From positions 1 to 17,093 of the forward strand of contig RCAB01000823.1 in NCBI GenBank assembly GCA_003640385.1: a stretch of DNA of 17,093 nt, written 5' to 3'. Under the pieces are notes generated by a model, which saw only the letters and a list, made by a program, of their open reading frames with translations, had not been told where the DNA came from and did no database searches. Shown here one piece after another: positions 1-9,057 of the stretch. This stretch comes from Setaria digitata. Its lineage: Eukaryota > Nematoda > Chromadorea > Rhabditida > Setariidae. The position numbers were made by a program, and so were the translations under genes. The stretch's first letter is position 1. Each line of letters opens with the position of its first letter.

Positions 1-899
1 GTGATCGAAGCGAAATTCGATCCCTCCACGGTGGTACGATGCAGTGACGGATTGACCAGAGTTGGTAAATTTATTTAAATGTTCATTTTAACTGATCAAT
101 CAAATTTCTTCTTTAACTTTAGTTTAATATATTTGTTAAAAATTTATTCTATCTGCTTACTTGTTTTGGTATAATAAAAGATTGTAATAATAGAATTTTT
201 ATGTAACATTTAGTGCGCTCTCCGCTTATAATACTTCTTTCAAGATTCTTTAAGCATTAGGAAAGATCAAACACTAATTTAAAAAGTGGCGTTTTCAAAA
301 TTTTGTTTTTGTCGTGAGGGACTTGCAACTTAAAGGAATTGCGAATACATTCACGAAGATGCATATTCATTTTAATCCTGATTATATCTGTACAACTAAG
401 TGGATTTTCTTTGAAGGACAGCTTTGTAAGAATGACTCTTATTGAACAAAATGTGGCAGGATATTTAATTTTTAAAATATCTCTTTCACGTGTTTGTCAA
501 AAGTTCTGCAATTTTATTGACATGTTGTGAGCTTCCTCCGCTGAAAAAATTAAAAGCTGAAACGGCTCCCTGTTTAATGGAATGTTATCCCAACGTTATG
601 AAGGCTATGGCCAATGAAAGGTTAGCCAAGCGAAGAAGGCTGGAATTAGTGTGCAGAATGGGAGAGCCAGATCACTATTTCATTCCTGGTAAGCCGCATT
701 TTTCAGTGATATATCAAATATTAGGTAGAGGCAGAAAGTAACTGTTTTAAAAGATTTCCTCTTCACTTTAGACGCATTGCGTAACACCACTCTTGTAAAC
801 TGCCAAGGAACATTTTGTCTGCAATTTGTTCGAGATCAAATCGTTACCAATTTCATCAAATCGTTACCAATTTTGACTCGCAAGTTTTGCTCAGGCTAA
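1..899 (+). CDS. 3' end of an unrecognised multi-exon protein-coding gene (5' truncated by window)
   Basis: I do not recognise the product. Three exons fit by phase: 1-64 (open in frame 1, ending G before GTAAAT, phase 1), about 557-688 (ends CCT-G before GTAAGC, phase 1) and 772-899 (after CTTTAG, stop TAA at 897-899). They encode about 107 C-terminal residues, including the stretches KFDPSTVVRCSDGLTR, MKAMANERLAKRRRLELVCR and DALRNTTLVNCQGTFC. The middle part is basic (KRRR) and could be a nuclear localisation signal. No domain or membrane segment is evident. The exon 2-3 junction, with its 83-base intron, is well supported. The start of exon 2 is uncertain: the phase-compatible acceptor is the weak TTAAAAG at 550-556, and another possible boundary lies near 531. 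Exon 3 contains a 20-base tandem duplication that sets the final reading frame. ATTAAA at 924-929 could be the poly(A) signal. Exon 1 belonging to the same gene is inference. Confidence 0.55.
835..874. repeat. 20-base tandem duplication inside the last exon of the first gene
   Basis: Two adjacent 20-base copies (835-854 and 855-874) beginning ATCAAATCGTTACC differ only at the last base. Since 20 is not a multiple of three, the duplication changes the frame used for the C-terminal tail and stop. Near-identity of the copies suggests a recent event or an assembly artefact. Confidence 0.9.
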
Positions 900-929
900 T
901 CTAATTTACTGTTGAACTGTTGAATTAAA

Positions 930-3190
930 TTTTCTTGTGTTATTATAAAAATAACATAAATTTTTACCTCATTTTTATTGCTCTTTCCAAAAATTACTTT
1001 GGCTGATATTTTTGGAATCCTACTGTTCATCTCTTTCTCGTAACAGTTATTCCGTCCTGCTCATCTTTTATTTTAAGGAAACATAATTTCATGCATTTCC
1101 TTCTTGCAAAAATATCTGGGACAACTCAATTTTTATTCCAATTTCGATTTTTTGGTCAGGTAATCCCTATTTTTGACCTTTAATTTCCCTTGTTTTCTTA
1201 GTGCGCATAAAAAGAAGAAAAACTTTATTCCTAGCTCACAGTATTACTACTGCTGATATGAATTAGTAATTAGCTACAAACATTTTTAGTTATTAACACT
1301 GGCAAACTGTGTTATTATTATTTTTCTTTTCCTTTTTTTATTCAAAAGGAGACTAAAAATTCATAGGGAAAAGGAATGGGAAAGATATAATAGAATGATG
1401 CTTATATAAAAAAAAAGTGGAAAGAACATTTTTCTGCCTACTTAAGCTTAAACTGTAAAAATCCGGAAAGAAGTTTGATTCTTTTTACCAGTTGACTGAG
1501 TGACAAAAACAAGAATTTGTTACTTTTTAGTGACAAACTCTAATTTTTTGATAACGAAAAGTTTAAAAATTCTAGCTTTAACAGAGATCGGAAATTTCAA
1601 TAATTCCTCGATACATTATTAATAAATGAGCAGTTGGAAAGAAAGATGGGCTAACATTTCTTCTGTCACTCATATAGCATTTCTTTACCTTAAGTCGAAT
1701 AGGGAGGCTAGAATAAATTGAGCTCAAATAATATAATCGATTCTGTCTTCAGTTGAGAAGGAAAATTTGTTTATGAAATATTATACAAGATGGAAAATTA
1801 TAAAATTAGTTGAACTAGGTAAGCTTGTTTTCTATAGGTTCTGAATGACACAAATTTTAAAATTCCATCCCATGAATACATTGAGTTTCACTGAAGTCAT
1901 TTTGAAGTCCTGTTTTTTGCTTAATTACAAAAGAAACTTTAATTTTATTCAAATTTTCAAGTAAGAATATTAAAAATTGTGAACACTTTTTTCTTGTTGA
2001 TTTATTGTATGGAAAATCAACGCTGTGAAAATGCTTTAGAAAAAAAAAAAAACTTTTTTTGTAGGTAAATGCCTGTTAGTTTGCAGCTTTTTCCTCAGTC
2101 TCTAAGGAATTGAATTTTGCCTATCAGTAGTAACTAATTAGCTTAATCAGCTAGATGTAAAAATTTAGGTGATGCAACAAATATTTTGTTAAGGAATGAA
2201 ATTTCCAACTTGAAATAAAAAATAATTAAAATAAAAAAAAAAATTAAAAATAGAATCGTCCAATTTTATTTGTTACACCCACCAGAATATATTATGAATA
2301 TATTATGAATCCCCAAAGCATATGTTTTGTCATATTATCGTACACGAATTGTTAATATAGGTGCTTTCGACTTCTGGGTGTCAAAAATTAGTGATTCAAA
2401 TTTTTAATAATAATCTAAATAATAATAACAATAGTAATAGTGATTTTTTGCAGTAATTTAAAATTTGTAAGTTGTAAATTGGTAAAGGAAAAAATGAAAA
2501 ATTATGTAATTTTATGAAGATCAAACAGATTACCCAGTATTTTAATTTGCAGCCTATCATATTATTCAATTTTTAAAATCAGTATTTAATTTTATTTAAA
2601 AGCACACAGATCATACAATATATAATTTGCATGATTTAAAATTGCAAAATTAGCTGGTGTAATGTTGCCAACAGCATGATAAGTTTCCTGTAAATTTGTT
2701 AAGAGAAATGTAATGCTATGAAAGGATCAGAAGTTTTCATGGTGATGATGCTGCAAAACTCGTGTTGGACCGCATTGTAAGTGAGATTGAGTGAATGATG
2801 AGCGGGAAGATAGAAGAAGTAAGAAAAGAAGATGTTAGAGGGTTTCTGCAACTGCAGAAACAAAGGAGGAATAGAGATATGGAGAGAGGAGATAGTTTTG
2901 AATAACATGAATGAAAGTGAGTAAGAGTGAAATGAATGTGCTGAATGTCGAAGGAGAGCAGAGGAATAATGAGAATCTGAATTTAGAATTTAATTGTAAA
3001 CAGTGCTGAGGAAATTGAGGGGAATTTGACTAGGCTAAAAAAAATTAATTGGTTAGCTGTTTGATTGCTTGTCGTTATCAGTTAGTTACCAGTTGTGTTT
3101 TAAGTTTTTTCGATAAATGATTTGAGGTGCATTTCACGGGTATCTGTTATGATTTGAGTAATTAATTTATAACTAATTGTTCATTTGTTT
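930..3190. other. Intergenic stretch without a convincing gene
   Basis: A+T-rich sequence with stops in all frames and several A/T runs (for example 2040-2060 and 2233-2244). A direct repeat of AATATATTATG lies near 2286-2307. A purine-rich block runs from about 2800 to 2960 and contains a 9-base inverted repeat at 2842-2861 (GTTTCTGCA, 2-base spacer, TGCAGAAAC). A possible but unsupported exon is noted near 1076-1159 in the rejected list. Nothing else coding was seen on either strand. Confidence 0.6.
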
Positions 3191-3192
3191 AG

Positions 3193-3245
3193 AATGGTAT
3201 GAGTTTCGCAGTAGCAGGAGATACTCCAAAACATTTCGTTGAACT
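3193..3245 (+). CDS. Possible upstream first exon of the TMX2-like gene
   Basis: A good acceptor, TTGTTTAG, ends at 3192. From ATG at 3199 the frame reads MSFAVAGDTPKHFVE and reaches a GT at 3246 (GAACT before GTAAAT) in phase 2. Joining it to the acceptor at 3469 keeps frame with TTG TTC GAT ATG of the next exon and would add 19 residues, giving about 292 in total, close to the roughly 296 of human TMX2. The block is visibly richer in G+C than its flanks. Against it, an overlapping out-of-frame ATG (3195) precedes the start and the donor is weak. If not spliced, the frame stops at TAA 3247-3249 and AATAAA follows at 3296-3301, so it could instead be a short terminal exon of another transcript. 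Confidence 0.35.
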
Positions 3246-3460
3246 GTAAATTGTCGATCAGTGAGTTCCCAAAAATGTACATTTTGCAGTATAGTAATAA
3301 ATATATATATATATAATTAATCTTATGTCTCTGTAAGAGTACTGTTCATTAGTTCTATCGTTATTTGCCTAATATTCTTCGATTCCATAGAGCTCTTTCT
3401 CCTTATATTAGAAATTATAGGCTTTTATTCATCTGTTCGTTATGTTTGTAAATCTTCAAT

Positions 3461-3479
3461 AAATTTTAGGTTGTTCGAT
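3461..3479 (+). promoter_or_regulatory. 3' splice (possible spliced-leader) acceptor and short leader before the TMX2-like ATG
   Basis: AATTTTAG ends at 3469, followed by ten bases and ATG at 3480. An acceptor this close to an ATG is the usual sign of spliced-leader addition in nematodes. The same site could be an ordinary cis acceptor if the exon at 3193-3245 is used. The sequence alone cannot tell the two apart. Confidence 0.45.
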
Positions 3480-5314
3480 ATGCAATTTGATAGGGCTTTA
3501 AGGGAAGTGAAGAAAATAGCGACTGGTTATTATATCGGTGGTATTGTGTTATCAGTCGCTTTCTTCGTTTTAAAAGTTACAAATGGCTTGTGTAACTTTG
3601 TTTTCAGAATGGAAGGTGAATGTGGCCTTGATCGAGTAAGTCGGAACCTTTTAATTTTTTTTTTTATTTGAAGTGATTCGTACGTTAGTGATACTTCACA
3701 TTTCATTGCATATTCATATTGTATTTATGCTTCTTTTCGCTTAGTATTATGTCAGGAGTTTCTCAAAAGTCGGTTGTTATTCTGGTTAACAAACTTCAGC
3801 AGTTTTTAAAAACCATAAAAATCTACATGTATGTAAAAAAATACTGATGAGATTGATTATCGAATGGTTGCACCGTACATCATCTTTGAAGTGTTGGGAA
3901 TATTTGTCGTTTATAATAAAACATATTGTAGAGAGAGCATGAGATTATGATATTCCTTATTATAATGGTATTTTACAAGAATCGAAAAGCAGTAAATTGG
4001 ATGCACTGTCTTTCAAATATGTTTCTCTTTTGCAAATTAGCCAATATTTTTCTGTTTTTGCGATCCGATCTTGCTGCTGGTATTGTCTATATCTGTCTTT
4101 GTTTAGGTAAGAACTGTTTTCCGTTGTTTTTCCCCTTGCATATAAATATCTGCTTGAGAATTTTAATATTAAAGAATCCACTGAATCACTCAGTGCCGAA
4201 AAAGACTATTCTTTTTGATCGTAATACTCTCTGTAGGACTTATTGAAGCTGTTCTGTCACTCGTTTTATTATGGGACAGTACAGAGGTAGGCAGGAAAAC
4301 TAGTTTGTTTAGCATATCCACTAGTCATTGTTTGTGGGATTCTTCATATAGTTGGAATTGGTGTTATAAAATATCTCGAAGAAAATATATCTGTTATTAC
4401 TATCATTGTTTTTGCAGTACATTCCGTTTTCTACCCAGAACCAACTTATGCGGAATCAGAAAAAATAGTTATTTATAACAACGCAGAATTATATGTAAGT
4501 TTTGATAGGTCTTTTTTGTATATTACGCAGTTTATTTTTATGATACATGTTTTTCTAGGAGGAAATCCAGCGAAATATGAGAATGACCTGGGTAATCTAT
4601 TTTTATACTTCTTGGTCACCGGATTGTAAGCATATTTCACCAGTTTTTACAGAATTGAGTGACAGGTAAAGACTTTTTCCAAATTTATTTAAATAATTGG
4701 TATTAATATCTTTTTTTTTTTGACTATCGAACAATTAATTTAAGATTCCATTTGCCAAATCTACGATTTGCGAAGATAGATGTGGGGAAATGGTCAAAGG
4801 AAGCAAACAGATTCCGTATTAATATACATCCGACCAGTAGGCAGTTACCGACGGTATATTTAAATATTCTCAACTATCTAATTTCAAACCCTTAATAATT
4901 TAATGATTGAAAGTGTTGAATTAAAGATATGCGTGTTCTTCCTTTGAAAATGATTATTTATTCCTGCTTTTTTTTAAAATAGATTTCCCTGTTCAAAGAA
5001 GGAAAAGAAGTACAGCGTCGACCAGCAGTACGTAATGGACGTGCAGTTCCTTTCGTTTTCACTAAAGTAAGTAGATTTTTTAACACTTCGAGCAAAATTC
5101 GTCTCATACGTTTCTCTATAGAAGATTTTCATATTTTAATATAATCTTTTCACTCCCAAAATTTAGCAGATATTGTTTTTTTTTTCCTTTTTTTTTTCAG
5201 GAGAATTGCATCCTTGCATTCGATCTCATTAATTTGTATGAAGAGTGCAAATCAAGCATGACAAAGCACGAAAAGGAACAATTCATAAATACACAACCGA
5301 AGAAAGAACAGTGA
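3480..5314 (+). CDS. TMX2-like thioredoxin-related transmembrane protein (ER membrane)
   Basis: Seven exons with consistent phases: 3480-3635, 3932-4106, 4418-4494, 4559-4665, 4745-4853, 4983-5066 and 5201-5314 (stop TGA), encoding 273 residues. Order: a first membrane segment (residues about 17-35, YYIGGIVLSVAFF), further hydrophobic segments around 55-65 and 80-105, then a thioredoxin-like domain (about 145-245). This matches vertebrate TMX2 by recalled family knowledge: exon 2 begins REHEIMIF where human TMX2 has WREVEILMF, and 45 residues across the exon 2-3 junction align without gaps. The active-site position reads WSPDC, so the first cysteine of CxxC is serine; human TMX2 has SNDC. Hallmarks FAKIDVGKW, RQLPT (the cis-proline loop) and NGRAVPF are present. 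The C-terminus ends KKEQ, a KKxx ER retrieval signal. The likely role is redox-linked quality control or calcium handling at the ER or its mitochondrial contacts, inferred from family. It may start 19 residues earlier. AATAAA lies at 5540-5545. Confidence 0.92.
4237..4417 (+). other. Open, hydrophobic in-frame sequence within intron 2 of the TMX2-like gene
   Basis: The 311-base intron 4107-4417 is not ordinary filler. From 4291 to the exon 3 acceptor, the exon 3 frame is open for 43 codons and hydrophobic (YPLVIVCGILHIVGIGVIKY, then SVITIIVFAV). An alternative acceptor, TTTGTTTAG, ending at 4312 has the right phase and would insert 35 residues in frame. Upstream, 4237-4278 follows CTCTGTAG and is a phase 1-1 cassette of 42 bases reading LIEAVLSLVLLWD. 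Skipping both gives the gap-free TMX2 alignment, so these are possible alternative or relic exons, not the main form. Confidence 0.35.
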
Positions 5315-5539
5315 AATTTAGGGTTTCCAATTTAGAATTGATTACGTAGAGTTTCACATGATGCACTTTATTTATTTCTAAATTATAGTTTGAGAGAGAA
5401 ATATACATTTGTTAATGTATAACTGACAAAACTGTATGTTAGATTTTGCTGGATTTTAGTTTCATCCAGAATTCTCAAATTATATGGAATGTTATATTTT
5501 AGTACTTAATAGTACATTGTTAATCAGTTATACATGCAT

Positions 5540-5545
5540 AATAAA
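5540..5545 (+). terminator. Poly(A) signal of the TMX2-like gene
   Basis: AATAAA lies 225 bases after the TGA at 5312-5314. It is the first clear canonical hexamer downstream of the stop. Confidence 0.6.
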
Positions 5546-8260
5546 TGAAGTTATATTCTTTTCTTTCCTAATTAAGCAGTGATCAGTTTGGTGTTTCTGG
5601 TTCCACTGTAGATAGGGCATTTTTGCTGTGCTTCTTCTATTTCACTATTAAGTTCACACATGTGGAAATTGGATGAGTAAAGGAAGACTGATTTGAAATT
5701 AAAGACTGCTTTGAAAAATTCAAAATGATCTTTTAAGAAGTTAGATTAGGCTTCGAAAAATTTTGTGGAATGTTGGAAAGTTAATGAGTATTTAAATAAT
5801 ATCAATTGTACATTCTGTTAAAGCTGCTTTAAGTCATTCCACTTTTGTTCCTACTTGGTGATTACAGATTATCGAAAACGATGAAATAACAGGGGCTATT
5901 TTAGGGTACGAAATGATGAATAAGAGCAAATTGTGCTGATATACTCAATTAAGATCTGTTAATAGATTGTGTCAACTGCTCTTTAGTTGTAGCAAATACA
6001 TAATCCTTTCCGGATTATGTATTACATAATACGCATATTGTGCCACGTGCGCACCTCAGGATTTACTCTACTGCTTTGCTGTTTATGAGTTAAGATAGAT
6101 TATTCTTGTCATGATTTCTGGTTCTTCATTAATTCAGTTTTAGAAATGCAATGATAAATAAAGGGCAGTAATAATAATAGGCTTTTTTAGAGTTTAAGTT
6201 TTTAAGCTTTATTACTGCAATAGCTTTAGCTTTCTAATAATAAGCTTTCAGGATACATTTCTGTTTCTTTTTTTTTTTGCTAACATTATTTTGCATTTCT
6301 AAAAGTTGTAAGAAGCATTATGCTTGATTGATGATTCCGGATCAGGGAATATATTTTGCTACCGTCAAATATAGTAAATATTCTTTTTTTTTTTTGTTTC
6401 AATTTAAAAGGAGGATTCAGATCCTGTCTACCGTTAGCACTGTAACTTAAATGCTTAATTACTGCATACAGTTGCAAGAGGACTCTCGAAATACTTGATA
6501 TTAACGATATATGGTCGTTCGTTCGAATGAATGAATCCACTTCAACTGACGCAATTCCTTCCAATAACTTGATTCAACCCATCATGTCAACATTTTAATT
6601 GCAATCTTTTACAATATCGCTACTTGAACTCATTGCTTCACCTATTTTATACATGATTTACTCTTATCAATTTATACATTTTCTCCACATTCATTTAACA
6701 TTCTCTATATTCCAGACAATTTTGTGCTAAAATTTCAAAGCTAAAAGCTCTGTGCTATTTAGATTTCAAAATAATTTATTAATTTAATTCAGTTCGTCTA
6801 TATCTAATTTAACTATACATTATGGCAAAAAATTGCTGCACGATTTGATTGATTGTAATTTTAAATGAATAATGAAGAATGGAAATAATAATTAGGCTAA
6901 AAAAAAAATAATTTTTTTTGGTAAAAGATGACATAATTTTAATTTTTTAAAAGCTGTAGCAGAAATGTTAAAAACATACTGAAGTATTTTTTCAATCCGA
7001 ATAAAAGTAAAATGTATATATATATATATACATCTAGATTACTTGCTTTTTTTTCTCCTATTATCCATTTTTTTTACAGTTCCAGTTGTTGTTTAAAAAA
7101 ATTTCCAATTATTGTTAACAAATTTATAAAATTCCCCTGAATAGTGTGAATTTTATGAAATTAAATTTGACTGCTTAAAGTTAAATTACTCGTAAACCTT
7201 GGACATTAAGCAACTATTATTTATTTTATCACTTTGATTGATCATACATGTAATTTTCAGGGAATGTATTGCATCTTGAAATATCGTACTGATACGGAAA
7301 ATAATCTAGCATTTTTTGTGAACAAATATATTGTTAATTGTTAATTCGAATTAACTAACCAGTCAATTAGTTAACTAACTAATAAATGAGTAGAAAAGTG
7401 TGAAGTATTGTAATAGCCAAATCATTTTTACAGGTCTGATGCAATAACTTAATATCGTGTATATGCTCTAATCCATTTATTCCATCTCTTTTACTGGCAA
7501 AGTAAACAGAAGAATGCAAGAATCAGCAGTAGTTGTACTAATATAACTAATATAATCATATATAGCCAGATAAACAAACTCTAACATTTATTAACCCATT
7601 TCCCTTGACTAATTGATCATCAAATTTCTTCTGGCCTATTCAGATATCTCATTTCTTCAGAAAGTAAATGCAGTAAATTGTTCAAAAGTAAGTGAAACAG
7701 AATGGGCTAAATAAGATGATGAATGATTACCTAAGTAAGTCATTAAATTGGTTAAATTAAAATTGAACTACCAGTATTAGATAGTGCTTCATCTCACATA
7801 TATGATATTTTTAAAATTTAAGTAAACAGAAGCTAATTGCTATAATTTTTTTTTTTCTTTTTTGCTATATATTGGTTTGCATGTTTACAGTAAGAGTAAC
7901 TCTATCCTTAATACCATATGGCCATAATTAATTTCAGCAGTCTCGCCTCTAAATTACTTGATCATTAGTAAATGATCTAATGTAATAACTCTTCCATATA
8001 TTAATAGTTGTTATTTAAGGCAGGCTTTATTTTTTTTTTTCCGTTCCTCTTATTCAATTATCCTTTATTATTTCCACAAAATTCAACAACCATTTGTTAT
8101 TCTTTACATATTTTTGAAAATGAATCATTTTGATGTTCTTTAAAAAAAAAAAAAGAAAAAAAGCAATCCAAAAGTAATTGTTATGTCTGATAAATGTTAT
8201 GCTATTTGAAATGAGAAAATGAGAAACACCTGTAGCGCAATCAAATTTTCTACAAGGTCA
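5546..8260. other. Gene-poor spacer between the TMX2-like and bHLH genes
   Basis: About 2.7 kb, very A+T-rich, with frequent stops on both strands. It holds paired palindromes at 5997-6030, a CACGTG hexamer near 6044, a (TA)n run at 7015-7031, a perfect 16-base palindrome at 7340-7355 (GTTAATTCGAATTAAC), and A/T runs near 6262, 6383, 6900, 7850, 8030 and 8142. The longest minus-strand open stretch (6286-6564) is crossed by a poly-lysine run caused by a T-tract and shows no splice context, so I do not call it a gene. Confidence 0.6.
5997..6030. repeat. Two overlapping palindromes that share an arm
   Basis: TACATAATCC (5997-6006) pairs perfectly with GGATTATGTA (6012-6021) across a 5-base loop. 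The second arm also forms ATTATGTA-T-TACATAAT (6014-6030), an odd palindrome. The two structures are mutually exclusive. No function is assigned. Confidence 0.75.
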
Positions 8261-8467
8261 ATTATTAACCTTTCTGCCAAAATATGCAACGATATCATTT
8301 TCGTAATATTAGAAAATTTTGATGATATATATTTTCAAATGTATGTGACGATAAAACTTTTTCACTAAATTTGGTGATATATGCTATCAAATGCCTATAA
8401 TGATAAAACTTTTTGGACACTTTTGATAATATGTTTCTCAAATACATATGAGCGATAAAACATTTCG
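8260..8467. repeat. Degenerate tandem repeat, unit about 52 bases, 3-4 copies
   Basis: Copies at roughly 8312-8362, 8363-8416 and 8417-8467, with a weaker one at about 8260-8311, share the order TTTGATGATATAT, TCAAATG, then GATAAAACTTTTT (for example 8350-8362 and 8402-8414). Divergence between copies shows the array is old. It lies about 0.6 kb upstream of the bHLH start. Confidence 0.6.
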
Positions 8468-8665
8468 ATCGTAGTATAATCCATGTAATCGAATATAGAT
8501 AAAACTTGACAAGAGTTATTAAAGCACATCACAGTTACTATAATTTTTAATTCGTACCAAAATTGAAACAGAAGTAAAAATACCGCAAATTTCTGTTTCT
8601 TATAAAATTTTATTGGCATATTTTCTAGTGTTAAGTGTTAGTAATATCACGTGGAGTGAAAGTTA

Positions 8666-8812
8666 GTGGTACCATATAAATACAAGTGGTAACTAGAATA
8701 AATACAAGTGGTACTACTATTGCAAAATAAATTTTATTGGTGGCATGTAGAACGAATATTATTAGTTGTACCATGTAGCATAAATATTACTGGTACCATA
8801 TAGGTTTAAATC
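8666..8812. repeat. Degenerate tandem repeat, unit 20-30 bases, about six copies
   Basis: Units start near 8666, 8686, 8708, 8737, 8765 and 8790. Each carries a variant of GTGGTACCATGTAG followed by an ATAAATA-type tail; the best copies are at 8765-8789 and 8790-8812. The GGTACC core recurs with substitutions. The array lies about 250 bases upstream of the bHLH start, so it may overlap its promoter; that role is inference. Confidence 0.65.
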
Positions 8813-9004
8813 TTTCATCAAAATCTATTGCTATGCAACTTCTGCTGAATTAGCAAAATAGAGAAATCTGAATAGTTTAAATTTTTCGTCATTATTTTTT
8901 AACGAATCCAGAATTCCATAAATTTTGCTCCAATACGTTTAAGGTCTTTTACAGGTATCTTTTTTTTTTTTCTGTTTTATTGAAGTTTCACTTTTTAATA
9001 ACAG

Positions 9005-9057
9005 GAAGATTCGATTTCTTCTCCTCTCTCTCTCTCTCTCTCTCGCTTCCTCTCCCT
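9005..9057 (+). promoter_or_regulatory. Probable 5' leader of the bHLH gene with a CT microsatellite
   Basis: An acceptor-like AATAACAG ends at 9004, and a second one, TCTTTTACAG, ends at 8954. Either could take a spliced leader or an upstream untranslated exon. Between 9004 and the ATG at 9058 the sequence is pyrimidine-rich with a (CT)n run at about 9024-9044. No ATG intervenes. Confidence 0.4.

Noticed and set aside
1076..1201. Possible exon after TTTTAAG (1076-1159, hydrophobic frame ending at CAG before GTAATC) with a 42-base intron to an acceptor at 1201.
   Set aside because: The next exon stops after two codons in the matching phase, there is no start or upstream partner exon, and composition is A/T-driven.
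3471..3479. TTG start for the TMX2-like protein nine bases upstream of the ATG.
   Set aside because: Nuclear genes of animals rarely start at TTG; ATG at 3480 or an upstream ATG-bearing exon explains the frame better.
3580..3606. GT...TTTTCAG pair inside TMX2-like exon 1 that looks like an intron.
   Set aside because: Too short to be spliced, and the coding frame runs through it in agreement with the family.
6500..6540. GTTCGAAT motif resembling a tRNA T-arm.
   Set aside because: No matching acceptor stem, D-arm or anticodon arm could be drawn around it.
6286..6564. 92-codon open frame on the minus strand.
   Set aside because: It contains a lysine run from a T-tract, has no recognisable domain, no splice partners and no poly(A) context; chance is likely.
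8395..8619. 74-codon minus-strand open frame.
   Set aside because: It overlaps the degenerate tandem repeat and shows no protein-family features.
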